A DNA stretch of 5,480 nt from an uncultured Prevotella sp. (GTDB taxonomy: Bacteria > Bacteroidota > Bacteroidia > Bacteroidales > Bacteroidaceae): assembly GCA_900762125.1 (NCBI GenBank), contig CAAFFL010000134.1, forward strand, positions 1 through 5,480. The letters run 5' to 3'. The translations under genes were made by a program, and so were the position numbers. The number at the start of each line of letters is the position of its first letter. Position 1 is the stretch's first letter. This document shows positions 1 to 5,212 of this stretch, in pieces. The notes beneath the pieces are model-generated. The model searched no databases. It saw nothing but the letters and a program-made list of their open reading frames with translations, and had not been told where the DNA came from.

Positions 1-1
1 C

Positions 2-268
2 GAAGAGGCGAAGGCGACGATGGGGAACACGTTCTACGGCTGCGACCGTTGCCAGCAGGCATGCCCCTGGAACCGCTTTGCCACGCCGAACACCACGCCG
101 GAACTGCAGCCCCGCGAGGAGCTGCTGGCGATGACGGCCGAGCGATGGGGGCACCTCACGCAGGAGGAGTACCAAAGGAACTCCACAGGCTCCGCGGTGA
201 AGCGTGCGAAATATGTCGGCTTGAAGCGGAACATCGAGGCCATGCTCGAGGGTGAAGCGCAAACCTAA
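2..268 (+). CDS. queG: Epoxyqueuosine reductase QueG, C-terminal part (5' end outside window)
   Basis: QueG catalyses the last step of queuosine synthesis, reducing epoxyqueuosine to queuosine at wobble position 34 of tRNAs. It is a cytoplasmic enzyme using cobalamin and two [4Fe-4S] clusters. Only the last 88 residues are present; the reading frame enters at base 2 and stops with TAA at 266-268. The visible sequence holds the C-x2-C-x3-CP ferredoxin-type motif (GCDRCQQACPWN, bases about 38-73), which is the end of the cluster-binding region. The typical QueG tail follows, with an L-T-x-E-E-Y stretch and the family's closing GSAVKRAKYVGLKRNI block (about 190-234). The catalytic and cobalamin-binding domain lies upstream and cannot be judged. 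The METs at 20 and 49 are internal or in another frame, not starts. The stop codon falls inside the first unit of an 8-bp repeat cluster, and the next gene starts 108 bp downstream on the same strand. The family call rests on the motif plus the tail and is firm. Confidence 0.92.
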   Translation, partial: EEAKATMGNTFYGCDRCQQACPWNRFATPNTTPELQPREELLAMTAERWGHLTQEEYQRNSTGSAVKRAKYVGLKRNIEAMLEGEAQT

Positions 269-324
269 CCAGGTAGCCGGATATCCGGATAGAGCAAACC
301 TAGCCAGATAGCCTGGTAGCCGGA
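266..324. repeat. Cluster of degenerate 8-bp repeats (TAGCCGGA-type), 3 + 3 units
   Basis: Six units of 8 bp lie in two blocks of three. The first block is TAACCAGG (266-273), TAGCCGGA (274-281), TATCCGGA (282-289). After an 11-bp spacer (290-300) comes TAGCCAGA (301-308), TAGCCTGG (309-316), TAGCCGGA (317-324). The segment GCAAACCTA also precedes each block (from 259 and from 294), so the whole array looks like an imperfect duplication of a larger unit. The TAA of the first unit is the queG stop codon. CCGGATATCCGG at 277-288 is a perfect 12-bp palindrome created where two units meet; as RNA it gives only a 4-bp stem, too weak to count as a terminator alone. The array lies in the leader region of the downstream transporter. 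Its function is unknown; it is directly visible in the sequence. Confidence 0.8.
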
Positions 325-376
325 AGGATAAAGGAAACTAATATCAACAATATTAATAATTAAAAGTCTAAAGATT

Positions 377-1699
377 ATGGAACAACAAAACAGCAAAGGT
401 CGCAACATCGCGATCGTGGCAATGATTTTCCTCTTCGGAATGATTGCCTTCGTGACCAATCTCGCCGCTCCTATCGGTGTGATCTGGAAGAACCAGCCTG
501 GCATCGGCGGCAGCAACACGCTGGGTATGCTGGGTAACATGATGAACTTCCTGGCCTACCTCTTCATGGGTATCCCGTCGGGCAAGCTGCTGGTGAAGAT
601 TGGTTACAAGAAGACCGCGCTGCTCGCCATTGCCTTCGGTCTGGTGGGTGTCTTCTTCCAGTACCTCTCCGGCCAGGTGCTCACCGACAGCGTCCTCGGC
701 GGTCTGCCCGCTAACTTCTTCGTCTACCTCTTCGGCGCATTCGTCAGCGGCATCTGCGTGTGCATGCTCAACACCGTTGTGAACCCGATGCTGAACCTCC
801 TCGGCGGTGGCGGCAACAAGGGCAACCAGCTCTGCCTCGCCGGCGGTACGCTCAACTCGTTCATGGGCACCCTGACGCCTATGTTCGTCGGCGCACTCAT
901 CGGCACCGTAACGAAGGACACCGCCATCACCGACGTCAACAGCGTGCTGTTCCTCGCCATGGGCATCTTTGCGCTGACGTTCATCATCCTCTACTTCGTG
1001 CCGATTATCGAGCCGCAGGAGCACATCGAGGAGGACCCCAACGACAAGTACTCCCCCTACTCCTTCCGCCACTTCAAGCTCGGCATCCTCGCTATCTTCG
1101 TCTATGTCGGCACAGAGGTCGGTATCCCCGGCACGCTCAACTTCTTCCTCTCCGACACCACGGAGGCTGGCGCTGGCCTCGACATTGCCACGGCCGCTAC
1201 CATCGGCGGTTTCGCTGCCGGTACCTATTGGCTGCTGATGCTCCTCGGCCGTTTCAGCGCTGGCTTCATCGCTGCTAAGGTCTCCAGCCGCACGATGATG
1301 ATGGTGACCAACGGTGTGGGCATGGCCCTCATCCTGCTGGCCATCTTCCTGCCGAAGACCATCACGGGCTCCATCCCTGTCTTCACGGGTTCCGCCTTCG
1401 AGATGACGCAGCTGCCGCTGAGCGCTATCCTGCTCATCCTCTGCGGTCTGTGCACCTCGGTGATGTGGAGCAGCATCTTCAACCTCGCTACGGAGGGTCT
1501 GGGCAAGTACACCGCTGCTGCCTCGGGCATCTTCATGGTGATGGTCGTGGGTGGTGGTATCCTGCCGCTGGTGCAGAACTTCATCGCCGACAAGACCGGC
1601 TACATGGTGTCCTACATCGTGCCGCTGCTCGCTATGGCCTACATGTTCGTCTATGCCGTCTGGGGCTCGAAGAATGTCAACAAGGACATCCCCGTCTGA
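377..1699 (+). CDS. FucP-type sugar permease, FHS family of the major facilitator superfamily
   Basis: A 440-residue inner-membrane transporter with about 12 hydrophobic segments, starting with residues 11-33, 47-68, 79-98 and 110-134, and a polar central loop (about 212-232, rich in Glu/Asp/Lys) between the two six-helix halves. Family signatures of the fucose-galactose-glucose:H+ symporters are visible: N-P-M-L-N-L-L-G at 136-143 followed by L-N-S-F-M-G-T (159-165), YVGTEVGIPG (243-252), LGRFSAGFIA (290-299), and a terminal IFNLATEGLGKYTAAASG block (367-384) followed by GGGILP (392-397). Length is normal for the family. Against E. coli FucP recalled from memory, the two membrane carboxylates D46 and E135 align with N28 and N132, so substrate or energy coupling may differ; the sugar is not predictable. 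The ATG at 377 follows an A/T-rich stretch with no Shine-Dalgarno, as usual in Bacteroidota. No clear TAnnTTTG promoter was found, so readthrough from queG or an unrecognised promoter is possible. Codon use is strongly C/G-ending, suggesting good expression. Confidence 0.85.
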   Translation: MEQQNSKGRNIAIVAMIFLFGMIAFVTNLAAPIGVIWKNQPGIGGSNTLGMLGNMMNFLAYLFMGIPSGKLLVKIGYKKTALLAIAFGLVGVFFQYLSGQVLTDSVLGGLPANFFVYLFGAFVSGICVCMLNTVVNPMLNLLGGGGNKGNQLCLAGGTLNSFMGTLTPMFVGALIGTVTKDTAITDVNSVLFLAMGIFALTFIILYFVPIIEPQEHIEEDPNDKYSPYSFRHFKLGILAIFVYVGTEVGIPGTLNFFLSDTTEAGAGLDIATAATIGGFAAGTYWLLMLLGRFSAGFIAAKVSSRTMMMVTNGVGMALILLAIFLPKTITGSIPVFTGSAFEMTQLPLSAILLILCGLCTSVMWSSIFNLATEGLGKYTAAASGIFMVMVVGGGILPLVQNFIADKTGYMVSYIVPLLAMAYMFVYAVWGSKNVNKDIPV

Positions 1700-1724
1700 T
1701 TAGCCTGACACTGCAATAAACCCT

Positions 1725-1764
1725 AAAGGGGCTGCACCGATGCCAATGTCGATGCAGCCCCTTT
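1725..1764. terminator. Hairpin terminator between convergent transporter and DUF5020 genes, probably bidirectional
   Basis: Left arm AAAGGGGCTGCA (1725-1736) pairs perfectly with TGCAGCCCCTTT (1753-1764). After one C/A mismatch, the CGA/TCG inner stem extends it, leaving an 8-nt loop (1741-1748). The hairpin lies 25 bp after the transporter stop and 27 bp after the DUF5020 stop on the other strand. The outer A/T base pairs give a T-run on either strand, so it can serve both genes, although no long extra T tract follows. Confidence 0.88.
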
Positions 1765-1791
1765 GCTGTTATATATATAATAAGGTGTAGC

Positions 1792-2544
1792 CTAGAACGT
1801 CCACTTCGCGGCGACCGTTGGGATGGCGTAGAAGCGGTTGTGCTGGCCGAGGTCGTTCCAGATGAAGTTGTTGGAGATCTCCACCTCCGAGCCGAGGGAG
1901 AGGTTGACGTCCTTCATGCCCTTAAGCGCGTTAAGGTTGAACCAGAACTGCGGCTCGGACTGGATGATGAGGTTGCCGTTGACCGACTTGTCGTACCACA
2001 CGTCGCAGTAGCCGCTCGTCGTGCAGAGGCCGTTGGCGAAGGTCAGGCCCCACACCTCCGTGAGCTGGACGCTGTTGAAGGGCCGTGCACCGGTATGGTG
2101 GTTGGCAAAGCTGTACTTATAGAGCAACTGCACGGAGAACGTCCGGCGGAAGTCGGGGCTGTGCCAGTTCCATGCGCCACCAGCCAATGCGGCATGCTGG
2201 AAGCGGTTGCCATAGTAGCCCGCTGGCTTTGTCTCACCCGTCGTCGCGCCACCGTTATACTCCACGTGGGCCGCCCACTGCTTGTTCTTCGACACGTTGA
2301 ACTCGCGGGAGATCTCCCAATAGGTGCCCATGACGCCGTCGTTCTTGTAGTCGAGGTCGATGAACATGAACGTCGATCCCCAGCGGTCGGGCTTGAACAG
2401 CTCTGCCGTCGTCGTCACCGTGGTGCGTGAGGAGAGGTTGTCATAAAGGTTATGACCGAGGTCGTAGTGCAACTGAATGTTCTGCGCCGAGGCATTGCCG
2501 AGCGCTGCCATGGCCAGGATGGCAAGAGTTAGAATTCTTTTCAC
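1792..2544 (-). CDS. DUF5020 family outer-membrane beta-barrel protein (Tsx-like)
   Basis: A 250-residue protein beginning with a Sec signal peptide (MKR, hydrophobic 4-15, probable cleavage after ASA at 20) and ending in aromatic Phe (AAKWTF, 245-250), the usual recognition end of barrels assembled by the BAM complex. Alternating polar/aromatic strands run throughout. Blocks I recognise as typical of the Bacteroidales DUF5020 family are FKPDRWGSTF (50-59) with FIDLDY (61-66), YWEISREF (75-82), HVEYNGG (93-99), SEPQFWFNLN (196-205) and EVEISNNF (220-227). The family is distantly related to the nucleoside channel Tsx, so a diffusion channel for nucleosides or another small solute is plausible but unproven. 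The start codon is GTG at 2544-2542, with no in-frame ATG upstream before the promoter; the signal peptide begins directly there, which supports it. It is transcribed from a TAACTTTG promoter about 30 bp upstream and ends in TAG before the hairpin shared with the convergent permease. It appears monocistronic. Confidence 0.85.
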   Translation of the reverse strand: MKRILTLAILAMAALGNASAQNIQLHYDLGHNLYDNLSSRTTVTTTAELFKPDRWGSTFMFIDLDYKNDGVMGTYWEISREFNVSKNKQWAAHVEYNGGATTGETKPAGYYGNRFQHAALAGGAWNWHSPDFRRTFSVQLLYKYSFANHHTGARPFNSVQLTEVWGLTFANGLCTTSGYCDVWYDKSVNGNLIIQSEPQFWFNLNALKGMKDVNLSLGSEVEISNNFIWNDLGQHNRFYAIPTVAAKWTF

Positions 2545-2573
2545 GTTGTTGTCAATGTTGAATGATTGAGTTG

Positions 2574-2581
2574 CAAAGTTA
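2574..2581 (-). promoter_or_regulatory. Bacteroidota -7 promoter element (TAACTTTG) for the DUF5020 gene
   Basis: On the - strand this reads TAACTTTG, an exact match to the Bacteroidota primary sigma -7 consensus TAnnTTTG. It lies 29 bp upstream of the GTG start, predicting a leader of roughly 20-25 nt without a Shine-Dalgarno. No convincing TTTG-like -33 box is seen at the expected 19-21 bp spacing. Confidence 0.65.
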
Positions 2582-2600
2582 CAAAAAAATCCTAAAACCC

Positions 2601-2631
2601 TTCGCTGTTCCTCAGAATCTTGTTAACTTTG
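2601..2631 (+). promoter_or_regulatory. Promoter of trmD (TTCG - N19 - TAACTTTG), giving a near-leaderless mRNA
   Basis: TAACTTTG at 2624-2631 matches the Bacteroidota -7 consensus TAnnTTTG. A weak -33-like TTCG lies at 2601-2604, 19 bp upstream. The -7 box ends 5 bp before the ATG at 2637, so transcription should begin at or within a few bases of the start codon. This also decides the start: a longer reading beginning at 2562 would run through the promoter and add 25 non-conserved residues. Confidence 0.72.
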
Positions 2632-2636
2632 TGGCT

Positions 2637-3311
2637 ATGAGAATTGATATCATTACCGTTTTGCCCGAGATGCTCGAAGGATTCGTCCACGAGAGCATCC
2701 TTGCCCGTGCCGAGAAAAAAGGCCTGGCTGAGATCCATCTGCACAACCTTCGTGACTACACCCTTGACAAATGGCGCCGTGTGGACGACTATCCCTACGG
2801 TGGTTTTGCCGGAATGGTGATGCAGTGCGAGCCCATCGACCGCGCCATCTCTGCACTGAAGGCTGAGCGCGACTACGACGACGTGATCTACGTCACGCCC
2901 GATGGTGAGCAGTTCAACCAAAAGATTGCCAACGACATGAGCCTGCAGGGCAACCTCATCATCCTCTGCGGACACTATAAAGGCATCGACCAGCGCGTCC
3001 GTGACCACCTCATCACGCGGGAGATTTCCGTGGGCGACTTTGTGCTGACGGGTGGCGAACTGGCCGCAGCCATCATTGCCGACGCCGTGGTGCGACTGGT
3101 GCCCGGCGTGGTAGGCGACGACCAAAGCGCCCTGAGCGATTGCTTCCAGGACGACCTGCTGGCAGCACCCATCTACACACGGCCTGCGGACTACAAGGGT
3201 TGGAAGGTGCCGGAGATCCTCCTCTCGGGAAACGAGGCAAAAATCAAGCAGTGGGAGATGGACCAGGCCATGGAACGCACGAAGCGGCTGAGGCCAGACT
3301 TGCTAAAGTAA
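2637..3311 (+). CDS. trmD: tRNA (guanine-N1-)-methyltransferase TrmD
   Basis: TrmD transfers a methyl group from S-adenosylmethionine to N1 of G37 in tRNAs with a G at position 36, which prevents +1 frameshifting; it is essential in most bacteria and works as a cytoplasmic dimer. The 224-residue product is of slightly short-normal length. Landmarks: the N-terminal MRIDIITVLPEM; VDDYPYGGFAGMVM (49-62); the SAM-binding trefoil-knot loops YVTPDG (85-90), GHYKGIDQRV (112-121) and EISVGDFVLTGGELAAA (129-145); PGVVG (156-160); and the linker ALSDCF (165-170), whose D168 aligns with the general-base aspartate of characterised TrmD. The C-terminal tRNA-binding domain has YTRPADYKGWKVPEILLSGN (180-199). 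No key residue is missing. The ATG at 2637 is chosen because the conserved N-terminus starts there and the promoter abuts it; the in-frame ATG at 2562 is rejected. The gene ends in tandem TAA TAA and is followed at once by a hairpin. Many bacteria carry trmD with rpsP, rimM and rplS; here it stands alone. Confidence 0.97.
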   Translation: MRIDIITVLPEMLEGFVHESILARAEKKGLAEIHLHNLRDYTLDKWRRVDDYPYGGFAGMVMQCEPIDRAISALKAERDYDDVIYVTPDGEQFNQKIANDMSLQGNLIILCGHYKGIDQRVRDHLITREISVGDFVLTGGELAAAIIADAVVRLVPGVVGDDQSALSDCFQDDLLAAPIYTRPADYKGWKVPEILLSGNEAKIKQWEMDQAMERTKRLRPDLLK

Positions 3312-3316
3312 TAAGA

Positions 3317-3347
3317 AAGGGCTCTGATCTTCACGATCAGGGCCCTT
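3317..3347. terminator. Hairpin terminator between trmD and the convergent DUF4465 gene
   Basis: AAGGGCTCTGATC (3317-3329) pairs with GATCAGGGCCCTT (3335-3347): 13 pairs including one T-G wobble, with a 5-nt loop TTCAC. It starts 5 bp after the trmD stop and lies 50 bp beyond the stop of the - strand DUF4465 gene. On the - strand the arm is followed by a T-rich TTTCTTATT, so it probably terminates both transcripts. Confidence 0.88.
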
Positions 3348-3397
3348 ACTGTTAGTGTCATTGTTGGCACGTCTATGACGTACATGATTGCATAAGT

Positions 3398-5203
3398 TTA
3401 CTTCATGATAATCTTTCGCACTGTACCATCCGCCATCTTGATGATGTTCAGGCCACGCTGTGGAGCCGAGAGGCGGCGACCGTCGGGCGTGTAGATGCCA
3501 GCAGGATAGCTGACGGTGTGGGTGGTGATGTTGCTTACGCGTGTCACGACATCAGGCCGGTCGGCTGTAGTCTTTGCCTTGGGCGACGTGCCATCATAGA
3601 CATCACCGAAGTTGTCCATCGCAAAGTAACTCGGCGTGTTCAGACCGTAAGCACCCGTGCGGCTGCCAGATGGCCAGAAGTTGATATTCGTCACCTCACC
3701 CAGTGGCGAGAGATCGACGTAGGTCCAGTCCTTGATGATGTAGTGCTCGGTAGCGTCCTCGCTGGTGTAGTCAGCCAAATAGAAGTCGAGGGAGTCCTTC
3801 GTGCCGTCCTTATGGAAGCCGTAGGCCGTGAACTTCAGCCAGTCGTTCTGCGTGAACGGATCACCAACGTATTTGTCACCCTTCTCCAGCGACGAGAGCA
3901 CGTAGGCCGTGTTGTTGACGTACATACCTTTGGCAGTGAAGGTCGGGTTCTCGCCGTCAGAAGACTCAATGTTCTCCAAGTTGCCTGCTGTAGCGCCATA
4001 AGTAGAGGCATAGACCACGCCAAACGTCTTGCTGCCCTTGTAGCCCTTACCGCCCGAGACATTGAACTGGTCGCTGGTCAGCGTGCTACTGTCGTAGGTC
4101 GTTGCGGTCTTGGTAGATACGCCATAGCCACTCCATGACATCCAGTCTGCATTGTAGCTATTGTTGAAGATATACTTACCAGAGGTGAAGAAGTATATCT
4201 CACTCTGCCCCATGTAGTAGCTGCTGTCCTTCAGTGCCTCACCCGTCATCGGGTCGACGAAGTCCTCGAAGGTAGCGATGTTGTCAGCGTTCTGCTTGCC
4301 ATAGATGGCATGGATGGACGCGTCGAGGTGTAGGTCCTCAGCACCGCATACCTCAGTGGAGGTTTCGCCGAGCCATCCAGCTTCTTGGTTCAATGCTGTA
4401 TAGACCCTTACGAAGTCGATGTAGTCAAGGTCTACGGCCTTACGGTCACTGTCCACAGCATTCGAGATATCGAAACTGTTGGCAGCCTTGTCTGTTTTAG
4501 CAAGGTTGTCCACATAACCCCAATCGTAGCTTGACAGTACCCAATGCTGGCTACCGTTCGTGCCTTGGTTCACAGCATTGTTGGGCAGCCGAGTGCCTTT
4601 CAGTGTATAGCTGTCGATGCCTGCGCGATGGAGCCAAAGCGGATAATACTCTTGTCTATGGAAAGTATTGCGCTTCACGGAGCCCGTATTACCTTGGTTG
4701 TCTTTCCATGCCACATCCTTCAGAGGGTCGAAGGTATAGGTGATCTCATAGTTGTAGGTAGGCTTTACGCTTGCAGTATCGCAACTGCCACGGAGCTCGT
4801 ACCATGGATCATCGGCGATGCCGTTGCCATTGACATCCTTTGATACCATGACGATACCCGGTTCGCTACTTCCACTGAAGGCATTGCCATTGATGAGAAT
4901 ATCGGCACCAGGCAGGTTGATGATGCTGTGGTCGAAGTGGAATGTGATGTAACCACCGAAGGCACCCAGTGAGACCATTGTAGTTGCATCCTTGCGGTAA
5001 GCCTCCGTGAGTTTAGCCGCCATTGATTCCGCAGTGTCATCATCGCCACATACGGGGAGGGTGTTGGTGAATTGTCCTGGTGCTGGCAGATATTCGTCAA
5101 CGCCCCAGATAGATTTGATGTGCGTGTCGCCATCGGTCATGGTCTGTGCTAAAGTTGTTGCAGCAAAACATAATGCTGCTAATGAGAGTAAAACTTTCTT
5201 CAT
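3398..5203 (-). CDS. Secreted DUF4465-domain surface protein with T9SS-like C-terminal tail; candidate corrinoid-uptake accessory
   Basis: A 601-residue exported protein. Residues 1-20 are a signal peptide with cleavage probably after TTLAQ or TTLA. Cys12 sits inside the hydrophobic core without a lipobox, so it is not an obvious lipoprotein. The N-terminal region (about 28-290) resembles Bacteroidales 'cell surface proteins': VSLGAFGGYITFHFDH (77-92), INGNAFSGSSEPGIVMVS (104-121) and an Asp/Asn-rich, probably calcium-binding loop DVNGNGIADDPWYEL (123-137). From about 309 it matches DUF4465: TFEDF, NADWMSWSGYGVS (351-363), a long beta-rich stretch, YVDLSPLGEV (495-504) and YFAMDNFGDV (526-535). 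The tail (about 565-601) contains GIYTPDGRRL and ends VRKIIMK, like a T9SS type A sorting domain. It starts 9 bp after a YncE/BtuG-like gene, so they are co-transcribed. By family context, cobalamin capture at the cell surface is likely but not shown by the sequence. ATG follows A/T-rich bases with no Shine-Dalgarno. The function of both domains is uncertain. Confidence 0.78.
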   Translation of the reverse strand: MKKVLLSLAALCFAATTLAQTMTDGDTHIKSIWGVDEYLPAPGQFTNTLPVCGDDDTAESMAAKLTEAYRKDATTMVSLGAFGGYITFHFDHSIINLPGADILINGNAFSGSSEPGIVMVSKDVNGNGIADDPWYELRGSCDTASVKPTYNYEITYTFDPLKDVAWKDNQGNTGSVKRNTFHRQEYYPLWLHRAGIDSYTLKGTRLPNNAVNQGTNGSQHWVLSSYDWGYVDNLAKTDKAANSFDISNAVDSDRKAVDLDYIDFVRVYTALNQEAGWLGETSTEVCGAEDLHLDASIHAIYGKQNADNIATFEDFVDPMTGEALKDSSYYMGQSEIYFFTSGKYIFNNSYNADWMSWSGYGVSTKTATTYDSSTLTSDQFNVSGGKGYKGSKTFGVVYASTYGATAGNLENIESSDGENPTFTAKGMYVNNTAYVLSSLEKGDKYVGDPFTQNDWLKFTAYGFHKDGTKDSLDFYLADYTSEDATEHYIIKDWTYVDLSPLGEVTNINFWPSGSRTGAYGLNTPSYFAMDNFGDVYDGTSPKAKTTADRPDVVTRVSNITTHTVSYPAGIYTPDGRRLSAPQRGLNIIKMADGTVRKIIMK

Positions 5204-5212
5204 AAATTGTGT

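Noticed and set aside
266..324. Repeat cluster considered as a CRISPR array
   Set aside because: Units are 8 bp and contiguous, with no unique spacers of regular length and no cas genes.
353..363. A/T palindrome TTAATAATTAA ahead of the permease start
   Set aside because: A/T-only sequence in an A/T-rich leader; expected by chance and typical of Bacteroidota translation start regions.
368..1072. 234-codon open frame on the - strand opposite the permease
   Set aside because: Its product is a low-complexity Glu/Val/His/Ala-rich sequence, as expected from reading C/G-ending codons of the real gene backwards; no domain, signal peptide or start context.
760..1278. 172-codon + strand frame inside the permease
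   Set aside because: Arg/His/Pro-rich out-of-frame reading of a clear membrane protein gene.
1840..2430. 196-codon + strand frame opposite the DUF5020 gene
   Set aside because: Val/Arg/Glu-rich antisense shadow; the opposite strand encodes a recognisable barrel with signal peptide and terminal Phe.
2562..2636. 25-residue N-terminal extension of TrmD from an upstream ATG
   Set aside because: It covers both the promoter and the non-conserved sequence; TrmD proteins begin with the M-R-I-D-I-I-T block encoded from 2637.
2592..3125. 177-codon - strand frame opposite trmD
   Set aside because: Val/His/Asp-rich shadow of a highly conserved gene and it would run across the trmD promoter.
3369..3381. 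Small inverted repeat ACGTC-TAT-GACGT between trmD and the DUF4465 gene
   Set aside because: Only 5 bp per arm, lying just past a much stronger hairpin; not distinguishable from chance.
3518..4138. 206-codon + strand frame opposite the DUF4465 gene
   Set aside because: Arg/Val-rich antisense reading with no family features; the - strand frame is continuous over 601 residues with a signal peptide and a sorting tail.
5144..5203. Possible lipoprotein signal in the DUF4465 protein (Cys12)
   Set aside because: The residues before the Cys (A-A-L) do not fit a lipobox, which needs Gly/Ala/Ser at -1, and a normal signal peptidase I site follows at about residue 19-20.
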